A stretch of 37,261 nt of DNA from a virus: positions 1 through 37,261 of IMG/VR virus record IMGVR_UViG_3300005096_000123; one strand, given 5' to 3'. A model generated the notes under the pieces. It saw only the letters and a list, made by a program, of their open reading frames with translations. It was not told where the DNA came from and made no database searches. The position numbers and the translations under genes were made by a program. Of the stretch, positions 12,523 to 19,270 are shown piece after piece (within the stretch, counting starts at the first letter, position 1; the number at the start of each line of letters is the position of its first letter).

Positions 12523-12921
12523 TCATACCTCGGTAATTGTGACTTTGAAGGTGCGAACGGATAGCTTTTTCTTTGGCTTCTTGAGAGGCTTGTAGGCGGC
12601 GATTTGGTGGTTTACTCCAATTGACAGATTGTCAACGTGTTCAATTTTGCCATTGTTGAGCATTACTTTCTTTGCGTTTGACGGCAGAACACATTCATCT
12701 AATACCACCCACCCCTTTGGAATTAGGGCGATGATGTCGCGGTCAGTTTTTCCAAGCTGCGAGCACCACCTCCCGTTTTTGCGCCATGTTTCGCCCACGA
12801 CAACATCTTCGTATTGGTATCTATATAGAAAATCATCTTCGTCGCGCCCTCGTGCTTTTAGCGCTCCAGTCACCTTGCCATTGCGCATTAATCCTCTGCG
12901 GCCAGCTTTGAGTTTAGTCAT
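12523..12921 (-). CDS. Hypothetical 132-aa basic protein
   Basis: Basic N-terminus (KLKAGRRGLMRNGKVTGALK), a central acidic stretch (GRDEDDFLYRYQYEDVVVGE), a hydrophobic core (DIIALIPKGWVVLDECVL) and a lysine-rich region before a final beta strand. It follows the Cro-like gene by ATGA overlap, so it is the second gene of the leftward early operon. No family recognised. Confidence 0.6.
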   Translation of the reverse strand: MTKLKAGRRGLMRNGKVTGALKARGRDEDDFLYRYQYEDVVVGETWRKNGRWCSQLGKTDRDIIALIPKGWVVLDECVLPSNAKKVMLNNGKIEHVDNLSIGVNHQIAAYKPLKKPKKKLSVRTFKVTITEV

Positions 12922-13112
12922 TTTATCACCTCGAAAAAATCGCCCGGTTTTACCTTACCCTTTGATGCTTCCTGAATGCGTTTCATCGCTCCAAAGCTAG
13001 GCTTGGATTTGCCGTGCTTAATGCGGTTGACTTGTGCGCCAGACAGGTCAGCAGCTTTGCCAAACTCAGTATCGCCCTGCGCGGTGGATTTTAGATAATC
13101 TGAAAGTTTCAT
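12918..13112 (-). CDS. Cro/YdaS-like repressor, first gene of leftward operon
   Basis: 64 aa from the ATG at 13112. HTH: LSDYLKSTAQGDTEFGKAAD then LSGAQVNRIKHGKSKPSFG, followed by a helix MKRIQEASKGKV, the layout of YdaS/Cro-type regulators. It faces the rightward operon across a 96-bp intergenic region carrying a perfect inverted repeat over both -35 boxes, so it probably represses one or both early promoters and itself. Longer upstream starts would cover that region and are rejected. No integrase or CI-sized repressor accompanies it. Confidence 0.8.
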   Translation of the reverse strand: MKLSDYLKSTAQGDTEFGKAADLSGAQVNRIKHGKSKPSFGAMKRIQEASKGKVKPGDFFEVIK

Positions 13113-13119
13113 AAGCCCA

Positions 13120-13184
13120 CTTGTATACGCCGCAAATAATATTGTCAATATGTTGTTGACATTCTTTTGCATAGCGCGTAAACG
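13120..13184. promoter_or_regulatory. Divergent early promoters sharing a palindromic operator
   Basis: TGTCAATATGTTGTTGACA (13143-13161) is a perfect 6-bp inverted repeat with 7-base spacing. Its right arm TTGACA (13156-13161) is a consensus -35 for the rightward operon, with a weak -10 at 13179-13184. Its left arm, read on the minus strand, is TTGACA for the leftward operon, with TATACA (13127-13122) as -10 at 15-base spacing. A dimeric repressor bound here would cover both -35 boxes. Confidence 0.6.
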
Positions 13185-13208
13185 CAATGGGCAACAAAGG
13201 AGAAAGTT

Positions 13209-13415
13209 ATGGACTTCAAAATTGAGAAAATGGAAATTCCAGCCTACGGGGGAAAGCACCCTTTTGCAAAGATGGAAGTCGGTGACGGGTTTGCTGTCTC
13301 TAAAGAACAGTTATCGTCAATCCGCAGCGCCGCATGGGTTTGGGGGAGTAGACACGGGAAGAAATTCACAGGTCGCAAAACGGAGACTGGTGGCGTTATC
13401 ATCAGGGTGGAATGA
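13209..13415 (+). CDS. Small conserved phage protein (unknown function)
   Basis: 68 aa: MDFKIEKMEIPAYGGKHPFA, then KMEVGDGFAVSKEQLSSIRS, a helix, and KKFTGRKTETGGVIIRVE. The plan (PFxxMxVGDSF..., aromatic helix, F..R, ...RV) recurs in early regions of many proteobacterial phages without known role. AAGGAG lies 6 bases upstream. It is the first gene of the rightward operon, immediately downstream of the shared operator. Confidence 0.7.
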   Translation: MDFKIEKMEIPAYGGKHPFAKMEVGDGFAVSKEQLSSIRSAAWVWGSRHGKKFTGRKTETGGVIIRVE

Positions 13416-13828
13416 TGAAAAAATATTGTCCGAATTGCTGGGAAGCTAATACCGAAATACCAGTTCCGTGCCCTGATTGTGATGGCTCTGGAATGAGCAC
13501 GCGCGACCCTGATGCAGTTGACCATACCTGCTATACCTGCATGTCAGAAGGGGTAACGGATGAATACTATTGTAAGGAATGTCTAGAGCCGTTTGAAAAC
13601 TTCATTCCAGAGAACGAACTGGACGAAAGCGACATGGAGCAGATTGCCGAGATTGGTGAAATGGACAAGGCACTTGATAGCATCACCGATATTCTCAACA
13701 AGTTCGACCGCGATATGGCTGAGATTAACGCTCGCCGCCGTCACATCACAAACGCCGCCATCATAAGCACTGCTATCCTTGTTGGATTGGCTGTGGCGCT
13801 GATTGCCTATGTATCATGGGGGATATGA
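13412..13828 (+). CDS. Cys-rich zinc-ribbon protein with C-terminal membrane anchor
   Basis: 138 aa. CPNC, CPDCDGSG, CYTC and CKEC form two DnaJ-like CxxC pairs in the first 55 residues. An acidic coiled-coil-like middle (ESDMEQIAEIGEMDKALDSI) follows, and the C-terminus holds one hydrophobic span (AAIISTAILVGLAVALIAYV). It is therefore probably tail-anchored with the zinc part in the cytoplasm. The ATGATG start overlaps the upstream stop. A membrane-associated early takeover protein is a reasonable idea but not shown. Confidence 0.65.
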   Translation: MMKKYCPNCWEANTEIPVPCPDCDGSGMSTRDPDAVDHTCYTCMSEGVTDEYYCKECLEPFENFIPENELDESDMEQIAEIGEMDKALDSITDILNKFDRDMAEINARRRHITNAAIISTAILVGLAVALIAYVSWGI

Positions 13829-13995
13829 GAATGGGTAACGAGTTGCCGATTTGGCAAGTTGTAGTGTCAGTAATCTTTATGTTGTTACTGCTGGAGATTA
13901 CGGATGCCTATAAAAAGATAGATCAAAGCAAGTGCGCCCAAGCCAACAACGTCTTTCAATGCGAGATGATTGCAGTACCGAAAACAGGAGAATGA
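13825..13995 (+). CDS. 56-aa signal-anchor membrane protein
   Basis: Begins MRMGNELPIWQVVVSVIFML, one hydrophobic span (about residues 9-24), then a polar C-terminus with two Cys (SKCAQANNVFQCEM) that could form a disulphide in the periplasm. It overlaps the upstream stop as ATGA; an ATG two codons later is possible. It is the second consecutive membrane-linked product in the early operon. Confidence 0.6.
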   Translation: MRMGNELPIWQVVVSVIFMLLLLEITDAYKKIDQSKCAQANNVFQCEMIAVPKTGE

Positions 13996-13997
13996 AG

Positions 13998-14258
13998 ATG
14001 TTTGATCGTTATGAAGTCGTTCACTCAGACGCGGTATATAGCGCCGGGAATTACCCTCCGGTGCCATCTGAACTATGGGTAGGGTGGTATGTGTTTGTTG
14101 AAGATGGAGAGCCTATGTGGGGTCCATTCAAAACACGCGAAGAAGCAGAAGATCAACGGCTTGACCTGCTCGGCGTTCCATTGAGTGCGTCCGACAAAGC
14201 CAAGCTTGGTGCCAGGCTCTTGGGCCATCCTGACCACGCACCGGAGGAAGTGAAATGA
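13998..14258 (+). CDS. Hypothetical 86-aa protein
   Basis: The ATG at 13998 has GGAG 7 bases upstream. MFDRYEVVHSDAVYSAGNYP, GWYVFVEDGEPMWGPFKTRE and then EEAEDQRLDLLG resemble small phage proteins in which a WxxxGPF...EEA motif forms a strand-turn-helix. The C-terminus is polar. Function unknown; it is coupled by ATGA to the next gene. Confidence 0.6.
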   Translation: MFDRYEVVHSDAVYSAGNYPPVPSELWVGWYVFVEDGEPMWGPFKTREEAEDQRLDLLGVPLSASDKAKLGARLLGHPDHAPEEVK

Positions 14259-14470
14259 GTGAGGAAACAGACAAGATCACTACTCAAGTGGTTATCGACA
14301 TGCACATTCATCATATCGGATCATCATGCAGCGCCCTACTGCGAATGGCTATAACAAGCGACAAGTCGAAGGAATACATTGCAGCTAACGCTGCTGAGGT
14401 TTTTGTGATTTCCGAGCAATTGTCTGCGTTGGTAGAGCGCATTGGAGAAAAAAATGACGACGAAACTTGA
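14255..14470 (+). CDS. Hypothetical 71-aa helical protein
   Basis: MSEETDKITTQVVIDMHIHH followed by helices containing SALLRMAITSDKSKEYIAAN and VFVISEQLSALVERIG. ATGA overlap with the previous gene and 17-bp overlap with the start of the next. No family recognised. Confidence 0.55.
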   Translation: MSEETDKITTQVVIDMHIHHIGSSCSALLRMAITSDKSKEYIAANAAEVFVISEQLSALVERIGEKNDDET

Positions 14471-15107
14471 ACCACGCATTGAAGTAGTCCGCAAGCAATA
14501 TGGTCTAGCGCGTGATGACTTCTGGCCGATCAAACAAAATGGCCAATGGGTATGCAAACATGCCGCTCTTGAAATTGTCGCCACAAAGGCCGGGATCGTC
14601 TTTGACATGCCTGTTATCATTGAAACTGACGCAGCCAACCTGGTGGTCTCTCTTGTGGTGAAGGGAACAATGGGCGACCGCTCTGAATGGTCAACCGGCG
14701 AAACCAACAAAACCAACTACAAGATTGTCGGAAAAATGTCAGCCTATCCTTGGGCAATGGCTGAAAAACGCGCCAAGGACCGGGTTGTGCTCAAGCTGGC
14801 TGGTATCCATGGGCTTGTGTATTCAGAAGATGAAGGCGACTTCACCAATTCAAAAGCCAACAGCCGGGAAACGTTCTCAGGACTGCAAACCGATCTTAAC
14901 CAAATCCAAACGCTTGCAGAGTTGCAAATGTGGTGGGGAAATGATGACGTTAAAGCCGACCTGCGCTCGATGGATAAATCATTCCAAGACCAGATTATTG
15001 CCTTGAAGGATGAAGCAAAGAAAACGCTTGCCTCTAGCGACAGTCAGTTTCCCGCTGGTCTCCCAGACGAAACCAGGCAGGCAATCGACAACATGAGGGC
15101 GGGATAA
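14454..15107 (+). CDS. Possible Rad52/Sak-type annealing or recombination protein
   Basis: 217 aa from ATG 14454, inside the end of the previous gene. The core WVCKHAALEIVATKAGIVFD, LVVSLVVKGTMGDRSEWSTG and YPWAMAEKRAKDRVVLKLAG, then SEDEGDF, matches a family frequent in phage recombination clusters. Its conserved xxAxxMAEKRAxxRxxLKL helix I associate with Rad52-fold annealing proteins. It precedes ninB closely, supporting a recombination role. The C-terminal 80 residues look like a flexible helical extension. An early DNA-metabolism protein is likely; the annealing activity is inference. Confidence 0.55.
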   Translation: MTTKLEPRIEVVRKQYGLARDDFWPIKQNGQWVCKHAALEIVATKAGIVFDMPVIIETDAANLVVSLVVKGTMGDRSEWSTGETNKTNYKIVGKMSAYPWAMAEKRAKDRVVLKLAGIHGLVYSEDEGDFTNSKANSRETFSGLQTDLNQIQTLAELQMWWGNDDVKADLRSMDKSFQDQIIALKDEAKKTLASSDSQFPAGLPDETRQAIDNMRAG

Positions 15108-15457
15108 TGGGCGAATATGCAGAAATGATGTTGGACGGCACTTGTTGCAGCTCCTGCGGGGAATATCTTGATTGTGATCCAGCCGGGTATGCGCAGCAAT
15201 GCCCCTCGTGTTCTGATTATGATGAACCCAGCACCTCAAGAGTGCCCAAGGGCCCAATGAGGAAAGCCACCAAAAAGCTACTTATGCAGTTTTCTGAGAC
15301 AAAGAACCAGCTAAACTTAGGCGAGGGGCTCGATGATAAATTATACTCGCTGGAGCAGCGTGGCTATGTAGAGAGTGGTCGCAGATATGGGTTTTACAAA
15401 CTTACTGATGCTGGCAGGGAAGCAATAAACCAGCTTATAAAACTAGGGGCGGGCTAA
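15107..15457 (+). CDS. Zinc-ribbon plus winged-helix-like protein
   Basis: 116 aa. CCSSCGEYLDCD and CPSC give a Cys cluster in the first 35 residues. The C-terminal half (LLMQFSETKNQLNLGEGLDD, LYSLEQRGYVESGRRYGFYK, LTDAGREAINQL) has the helix-helix-wing layout of a winged helix. Suggests a nucleic-acid-binding regulator. Both ends are TAATG junctions, so it should be made in step with the possible annealing protein and NinB. Confidence 0.6.
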   Translation: MGEYAEMMLDGTCCSSCGEYLDCDPAGYAQQCPSCSDYDEPSTSRVPKGPMRKATKKLLMQFSETKNQLNLGEGLDDKLYSLEQRGYVESGRRYGFYKLTDAGREAINQLIKLGAG

Positions 15458-15849
15458 TGACCCGTGCAACTGTCACCATATATTCCAATGCAGACCGGGA
15501 TAAAGCCTGTAGGTGGTGCCAGCAGGCCCCTTTGGGAACAAAGGTACGGTTTCAGCAAAAAACCAGAACGCTTGAGCAGTCGGCCCGCATGTGGGCAATG
15601 CTCGGCGAGGCATCAAAGCAAGGAACGCTGGATAACCGCCAGTTCACGCCCAACAAATGGAAGTGCATATTCATGCGAGCAATGGGCAAGGAAATAGAAT
15701 ATCTGCCTGAGTTGGACGGATCGTCACACTTCCCAAGCGGGTTTAGAAGTTCTGATCTGGGTATTAGGGAAATGAGCGACTTAATGGAATTTATGTCGGC
15801 CTGGGGCGCGGAAAATGGCGTGGTATTTAGGGAGAAAAATGATGGCTGA
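15457..15849 (+). CDS. ninB: NinB-like recombination mediator
   Basis: 130 aa, close to the length of lambda NinB (Orf). Features include an N-terminal strand (ATVTIYSNADRDKACRWC), the arginine-rich TRTLEQSARMWAMLGEASKQ helix characteristic of NinB, TPNKWKCIFMRAMGKE, and LGIREMSDLMEFMSAWG. NinB/Orf binds ssDNA and SSB and replaces RecFOR-like loading functions in recombination. Context with SSB, RusA and the upstream possible annealing protein fits. TAATG start. Confidence 0.85.
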   Translation: MTRATVTIYSNADRDKACRWCQQAPLGTKVRFQQKTRTLEQSARMWAMLGEASKQGTLDNRQFTPNKWKCIFMRAMGKEIEYLPELDGSSHFPSGFRSSDLGIREMSDLMEFMSAWGAENGVVFREKNDG

Positions 15850-16465
15850 CAAACCAATTCTATTCAGCGGGCCTATGATACGCGCCCTGCTTGATGGCAG
15901 CAAAACGCAAACGCGGCGTGTGATAAAGCCGCAGCCGAAGAGTATGGGCGGCACCAGTTACGGCGAAGCGTGGTCATGGCAATTTCCGGGTAAAGGTTTT
16001 GCTGGTGTAACGGCTGATCAAATCCGGAAGCATGGTCATAAAAGCCATATGGGAAAATATGCCGTTGGCGACCGGCTTTGGGTGCGAGAAGCATGGAGAA
16101 CTGCACGAGAGTTTGACCATATAAAACCATCACAACTCCCGCAAAAGTTTCCCTTGAAGTTCGAGGCATCCCACGATTGGCATCGCAGCCGCGAATGGAC
16201 CGGTAAACTTAGGCCGTCAATATTCATGCTGCGCAGAAGCTCCCGCCTCACCCTGATTGTAACCGATATTCGGATTGAGCGAGTACAGGATATAAGTGAG
16301 GACGATGCGAGGGAAGAAGGCGCGAGTTTAGGCGCTCGCGAATGGTTTTCAATATTATGGGACAGTATCAATGCCAAGTGTGGCTTCGGTTGGGACGACA
16401 ATCCTTGGGTCGTTGCTTACACCTTCACGGTTCACAAGTGCAATATTGACAAGATGGGGGATTAG
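15842..16465 (+). CDS. PUA/ASCH-like phage protein
   Basis: 207 aa from the second ATG of an ATGATG start (GGGAG at good spacing). PILFSGPMIRALLDGSKTQT then RRVIKP, YAVGDRLWVREAW, SRLTLIVTDIRIERVQDISE, LWDSINAKCGFGWDDNPWV and YTFTV form a well-known phage/prophage family with a PUA/ASCH-like barrel, suspected to bind RNA or modified nucleotides. Length and motif order are typical. No catalytic activity is established to my knowledge. Confidence 0.75.
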   Translation: MADKPILFSGPMIRALLDGSKTQTRRVIKPQPKSMGGTSYGEAWSWQFPGKGFAGVTADQIRKHGHKSHMGKYAVGDRLWVREAWRTAREFDHIKPSQLPQKFPLKFEASHDWHRSREWTGKLRPSIFMLRRSSRLTLIVTDIRIERVQDISEDDAREEGASLGAREWFSILWDSINAKCGFGWDDNPWVVAYTFTVHKCNIDKMGD

Positions 16466-16466
16466 A

Positions 16467-16853
16467 ATGGCACGGTCAGTTCCTAACTGGGTTGGAAAAA
16501 CGCCTGACACAGCCATTCCAAAGCGGGTTATCGTTCGCGTGTTTGAGAAGTTTGGCGGGAGATGCGCAGAATGTGAGCGCAAGATAAACGCAGGCGCTGG
16601 CGACAAGTTCCAGATCGACCATATCCAGGCCATGGTCAACGGAGGGGCCAACAGCGAGGGAAACCTGCAACTGTTGTGCGATTGGTGCCACAAAGGCAAA
16701 ACGCGCTCAGATGTGGCTCAGAAGGCTACCACGGCACGAATAAAGGCCAAGAACATGGGGATTAAAGGCACGGGTCGTAAAATCCAATCCAGAGGCTTTC
16801 CGAAACCAACTCACCGATATTCACGAGCACAAGGAAAGGAAGTGGAACGATGA
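16467..16853 (+). CDS. HNH endonuclease
   Basis: 128 aa. Zinc pair C33xxC36, the catalytic strand QIDHIQAMVNGG (D51-H52), N66 in EGNLQLLC and a second pair C71xxC74-H75 form a complete HNH motif; the C-terminus is basic. The ATG at 16467 comes one base after the previous stop. Compact HNH proteins in recombination operons may act in recombination or as nicking enzymes, and this one lacks the extra DNA-binding domain of the homing type at 6951-7640. The motif is clear, the role is not. Confidence 0.85.
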   Translation: MARSVPNWVGKTPDTAIPKRVIVRVFEKFGGRCAECERKINAGAGDKFQIDHIQAMVNGGANSEGNLQLLCDWCHKGKTRSDVAQKATTARIKAKNMGIKGTGRKIQSRGFPKPTHRYSRAQGKEVER

Positions 16854-17014
16854 CATTGAAGAGACCTGAACACCAGCTTGCAGCCGCAAAATACAGACTA
16901 AGTGCGTGGGAGGACGTGAGGGCTGGAAAACCCGGTTTTGGACCCGATAAGGCATTTGCCCGCATCAAAGGTGAAATCGACTGCGAAGAAGGGGAGGGTC
17001 TGGAGGATGAGTAA
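16850..17014 (+). CDS. Hypothetical 54-aa protein
   Basis: MTLKRPEHQLAAAKYRLSAW, then EDVRAGKPGFGPDKAFARIK and an acidic tail. ATGA overlap at the start and 8-bp overlap (ATGAGTAA) with the next gene. One amphipathic helix; no family recognised. Ribosome-binding and coupling signals support translation. Confidence 0.6.
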   Translation: MTLKRPEHQLAAAKYRLSAWEDVRAGKPGFGPDKAFARIKGEIDCEEGEGLEDE

Positions 17015-17417
17015 TTTTTGGACAAGCGTTTTTGGGAGCAGTTTAACACAAACCTATTACCAGCAGATTGCTGCTGATCGGCAGGGGCGACATAGCCAAC
17101 AGTCAGCTTTTAGGGCAGACAACCAAAAACTCGTCAGCCAGGTTCTCAACGACAAGCCACACCTAACCCGTGAGTATGTCACAGGGGTAATTGATGCAAT
17201 TGAGAATACCAACCAAGGAGCCAGTATGAAAGCGATTGATATTGACGAACTAGCCAAAAAAGTTGATCTGCTAGAGCGGTTCATGGTGGTTCTTATGCAG
17301 ACGCCGATCTTCTATGGAATGAAGAGGCTGCGCCCGCTAATTAAGGAACTTGATGATGAAATATCCGGGCCTATTCTTGAGGCCATCAGGGAAAGTCAAG
17401 AGAGGTGGGATCGTTAG
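17007..17417 (+). CDS. Hypothetical 136-aa helical protein, last rightward gene
   Basis: From the ATG at 17007 (GGGAGGGTCTGGAGG upstream). Polar helical N-terminus (LTQTYYQQIAADRQGRHSQQ), then AIDIDELAKKVDLLERFMVV with a hydrophobic patch and an acidic end. Not a membrane protein by eye. Its stop overlaps the stop of the convergent lysis-region gene by 4 bp, with no terminator between the two operons. Confidence 0.55.
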   Translation: MSNFWTSVFGSSLTQTYYQQIAADRQGRHSQQSAFRADNQKLVSQVLNDKPHLTREYVTGVIDAIENTNQGASMKAIDIDELAKKVDLLERFMVVLMQTPIFYGMKRLRPLIKELDDEISGPILEAIRESQERWDR

Positions 17418-17854
17418 CTATCTTTGTCTATGGTTATTTCGCCAGAGACCCTCACCAGCAAGCCTTGTTCTGTTTTATAGGCCCATACTGCAATTGCCGT
17501 GTCACCGCTCTGTAGAGGCCCGCAATCGCCTTCAAACTGCCCTGCCCAACCATCGGGTGGAAATGATTTAGGCTTTTCGTTCTGGTATGGGGCGGTGCCA
17601 GACGCAAAACATAGCTGCCTGTCTCCCCGGTTGATTTCCGCTGCCCAATTGGCCTCGAGCACCTTGGTTCCGGTAATATAGAACTCCTGCTCAAAGCGTC
17701 CGTCCTCGAACGTCAAGTGTTTCAGGTTCATACTGATTGGCTTTGGAGGGGACGTGATGGATGATTTAATCTCATATCCGCCTATACCGGACAGAAACCC
17801 AAGCGCTGAAACAGCCGCCGCAACTCCAAGAACAATAGCGTGGTCGCCGATCAT
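17414..17854 (-). CDS. Membrane-anchored beta-domain protein, last late gene
   Basis: 146 aa. Residues 3-24 (GDHAIVLGVAAAVSALGFLS) form one membrane span, followed by an outward domain of about 115 residues with two Cys (LCFASG, GDCGPL) and beta-strand character. Start by TAATG overlap. Placed at the end of the lysis cluster, it could be a spanin-like or superinfection-exclusion protein; neither is shown. No lipobox is visible. Confidence 0.6.
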   Translation of the reverse strand: MIGDHAIVLGVAAAVSALGFLSGIGGYEIKSSITSPPKPISMNLKHLTFEDGRFEQEFYITGTKVLEANWAAEINRGDRQLCFASGTAPYQNEKPKSFPPDGWAGQFEGDCGPLQSGDTAIAVWAYKTEQGLLVRVSGEITIDKDS

Positions 17855-18096
17855 TAGATAATCCCTCGTGCTTTTAATACCCAACCGCCAACGATCGCCA
17901 ATCCAGCGAGTATGCCAAGCGGCGTTGCAAATTTAATGGTTACGACTAAAACCCGCAACCCTTTGAAACCGGAAACAATTCCCTCAAGGAACTTCCAGTT
18001 TTTATCAACCTCGTTGAACATATCGCGGTGCTTTGCCGCTTCCTCGCCCTGAAGTATCTTCTCCGAAAACCCGTCACCATCAAAATTGCCTGACAT
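17854..18096 (-). CDS. Small membrane protein, possible holin partner
   Basis: 80 aa. A polar, charged N-terminal half (GEEAAKHRDMFNEVDKNWKF) and one C-terminal hydrophobic span (FATPLGILAGLAIVGGWVL) ending in a short basic tail, an XhlA-like layout. It lies within the lysis cluster downstream of the endolysin. May act with the holin candidates or as an antiholin. Confidence 0.6.
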   Translation of the reverse strand: MSGNFDGDGFSEKILQGEEAAKHRDMFNEVDKNWKFLEGIVSGFKGLRVLVVTIKFATPLGILAGLAIVGGWVLKARGII

Positions 18097-18107
18097 ATTG
18101 CTTTAAC

Positions 18108-18431
18108 CTATCGCTTTTGAAACAGTCGTCCGAACAGTGTTTTTCGTTCCGACCGTGTTTCTTCCGGCGGTTTGGCGTGCTTAACAGGTGGTGCCTTAGA
18201 TCGGCGTCCGGCAAGCCAGAGTAATACTGCGGGAATTCCCATCAAAACCGACTTCGCAAAGCCGAACTTGCCCCACGAATACATAAATGCGAGTGCAACA
18301 AAAATGGCAACCCATGACACGAATGGTAGGGACAACAGCCCCGCCACCCAATCAGGTACTATCCAGGACAAACGCCCGATTGTATTGCTCCAGACACCAT
18401 CCAGAGCGTTTTGAAGCGCGTCCTCAATCAT
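18108..18431 (-). CDS. Two-span membrane protein, holin candidate
   Basis: 107 aa. Hydrophobic segments at about 35-55 (LPFVSWVAIFVALAFMYSWG) and 60-73 (SVLMGIPAVLLWLA), then a strongly basic tail (RRSKAPPVKHAKPPEETRSE) as in class II/III holins. The start overlaps the previous gene's end by 8 bp. The endolysin lacks its own signal sequence, so a pore-forming holin is needed and this or the 77-aa protein is the best candidate. Confidence 0.6.
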   Translation of the reverse strand: MIEDALQNALDGVWSNTIGRLSWIVPDWVAGLLSLPFVSWVAIFVALAFMYSWGKFGFAKSVLMGIPAVLLWLAGRRSKAPPVKHAKPPEETRSERKTLFGRLFQKR

Positions 18432-18657
18432 TGGACTTCGGCTTGGCTACCATGCGCCCATAGAAAGCCAGAAGCAGAAACAAAACCGTAATAATGGCCG
18501 CGCCCTGGTTCGTTAGTCCGAGCGCTGTTGAGAGCGTATTGACTGGCAGGATTTGCGAGATTTGAACCGCAAGGCCAAGAGCGATTGCCAGGTAGGTTTT
18601 GAACCCGTCAAGTTTGTTGACCACCCAGCCGGGTAATCCAAAAATAGCGTTAATCAT
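18424..18657 (-). CDS. Two-span membrane protein, holin candidate
   Basis: 77 aa from the ATG at 18657, one base after the lysozyme stop, with AAGGA upstream. Spans at about 23-40 (TYLAIALGLAVQISQILPV) and 53-70 (QGAAIITVLFLLLAFYG), with a short basic C-terminus. The short length, two spans and position immediately downstream of the lysozyme fit a holin. Function inferred from topology and context. Confidence 0.65.
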   Translation of the reverse strand: MINAIFGLPGWVVNKLDGFKTYLAIALGLAVQISQILPVNTLSTALGLTNQGAAIITVLFLLLAFYGRMVAKPKSND

Positions 18658-18658
18658 G

Positions 18659-19270
18659 TTACGTCCTTCCAATGAATGATTTGAAATAGGCCACCAAGGC
18701 GCTCAGAATGTCCGCTAGGCGCTGTATCCAATGAACAGGCTTGGCAGGGAAGCTATCGTCAACAGGGGGAGGCATGGTGCTATCAGGGAGTGGTTGCGTT
18801 GACTGCTGGGCAGTCATAAATAACTCCCCTTCGGCCTTGCGCCGTTTTGTCAGGCCCGACATTTCTGTCAGAACCCCGTTAATTTTTGCCTTGTTCCAGA
18901 GCAAAAGACGTGAAGGAACCTCGTCAGCTAATCCCTCGTTGACCTTGCGCAAAACAGACGAGTGGTTAAATTTTGTAGGGCCGACATTGTAGGTAAATGA
19001 TACCAATGCGCCAAACTGATTATCAGTCAGATCAACCATGAGTTTTGAGATAACAGCGTCCTCATATTTCACCAGATCACGTTGCAGGATTTCTTCACCC
19101 TGCTGTTTGGTGATTGTCAGGCCCGGGCCGACAGTTGGCAGTCCAGCCGCCGTTGTGTGACCATAGCCGATTGTCCAAGGGGATCCGCCAGAAGCAGGGT
19201 CAGGATAGGCATTGGAGCGCCATCCCTCAAACTTCTTAATCAAGTTAATTGTCGCTTTGTTGACTGTCAT
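18659..19270 (-). CDS. GH24 lysozyme (endolysin)
   Basis: 203 aa. The T4/P22-type muramidase signature is complete: E15 in KKFEGWRSNAY, D24 in YPDPASGG, T33 in PWTIGYGHT, then LTDNQFGALVSFTYNVG and the LLLWNKAKINGVLTEMSGLT region. It hydrolyses the MurNAc-GlcNAc bond of peptidoglycan at lysis. No N-terminal signal or SAR segment, so release needs a holin. A C-terminal extension after about residue 160 ends in an amphipathic helix (HWIQRLADILSALVAYFKSF) that may contact the membrane. TAATG start. Confidence 0.92.
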   Translation of the reverse strand: MTVNKATINLIKKFEGWRSNAYPDPASGGSPWTIGYGHTTAAGLPTVGPGLTITKQQGEEILQRDLVKYEDAVISKLMVDLTDNQFGALVSFTYNVGPTKFNHSSVLRKVNEGLADEVPSRLLLWNKAKINGVLTEMSGLTKRRKAEGELFMTAQQSTQPLPDSTMPPPVDDSFPAKPVHWIQRLADILSALVAYFKSFIGRT

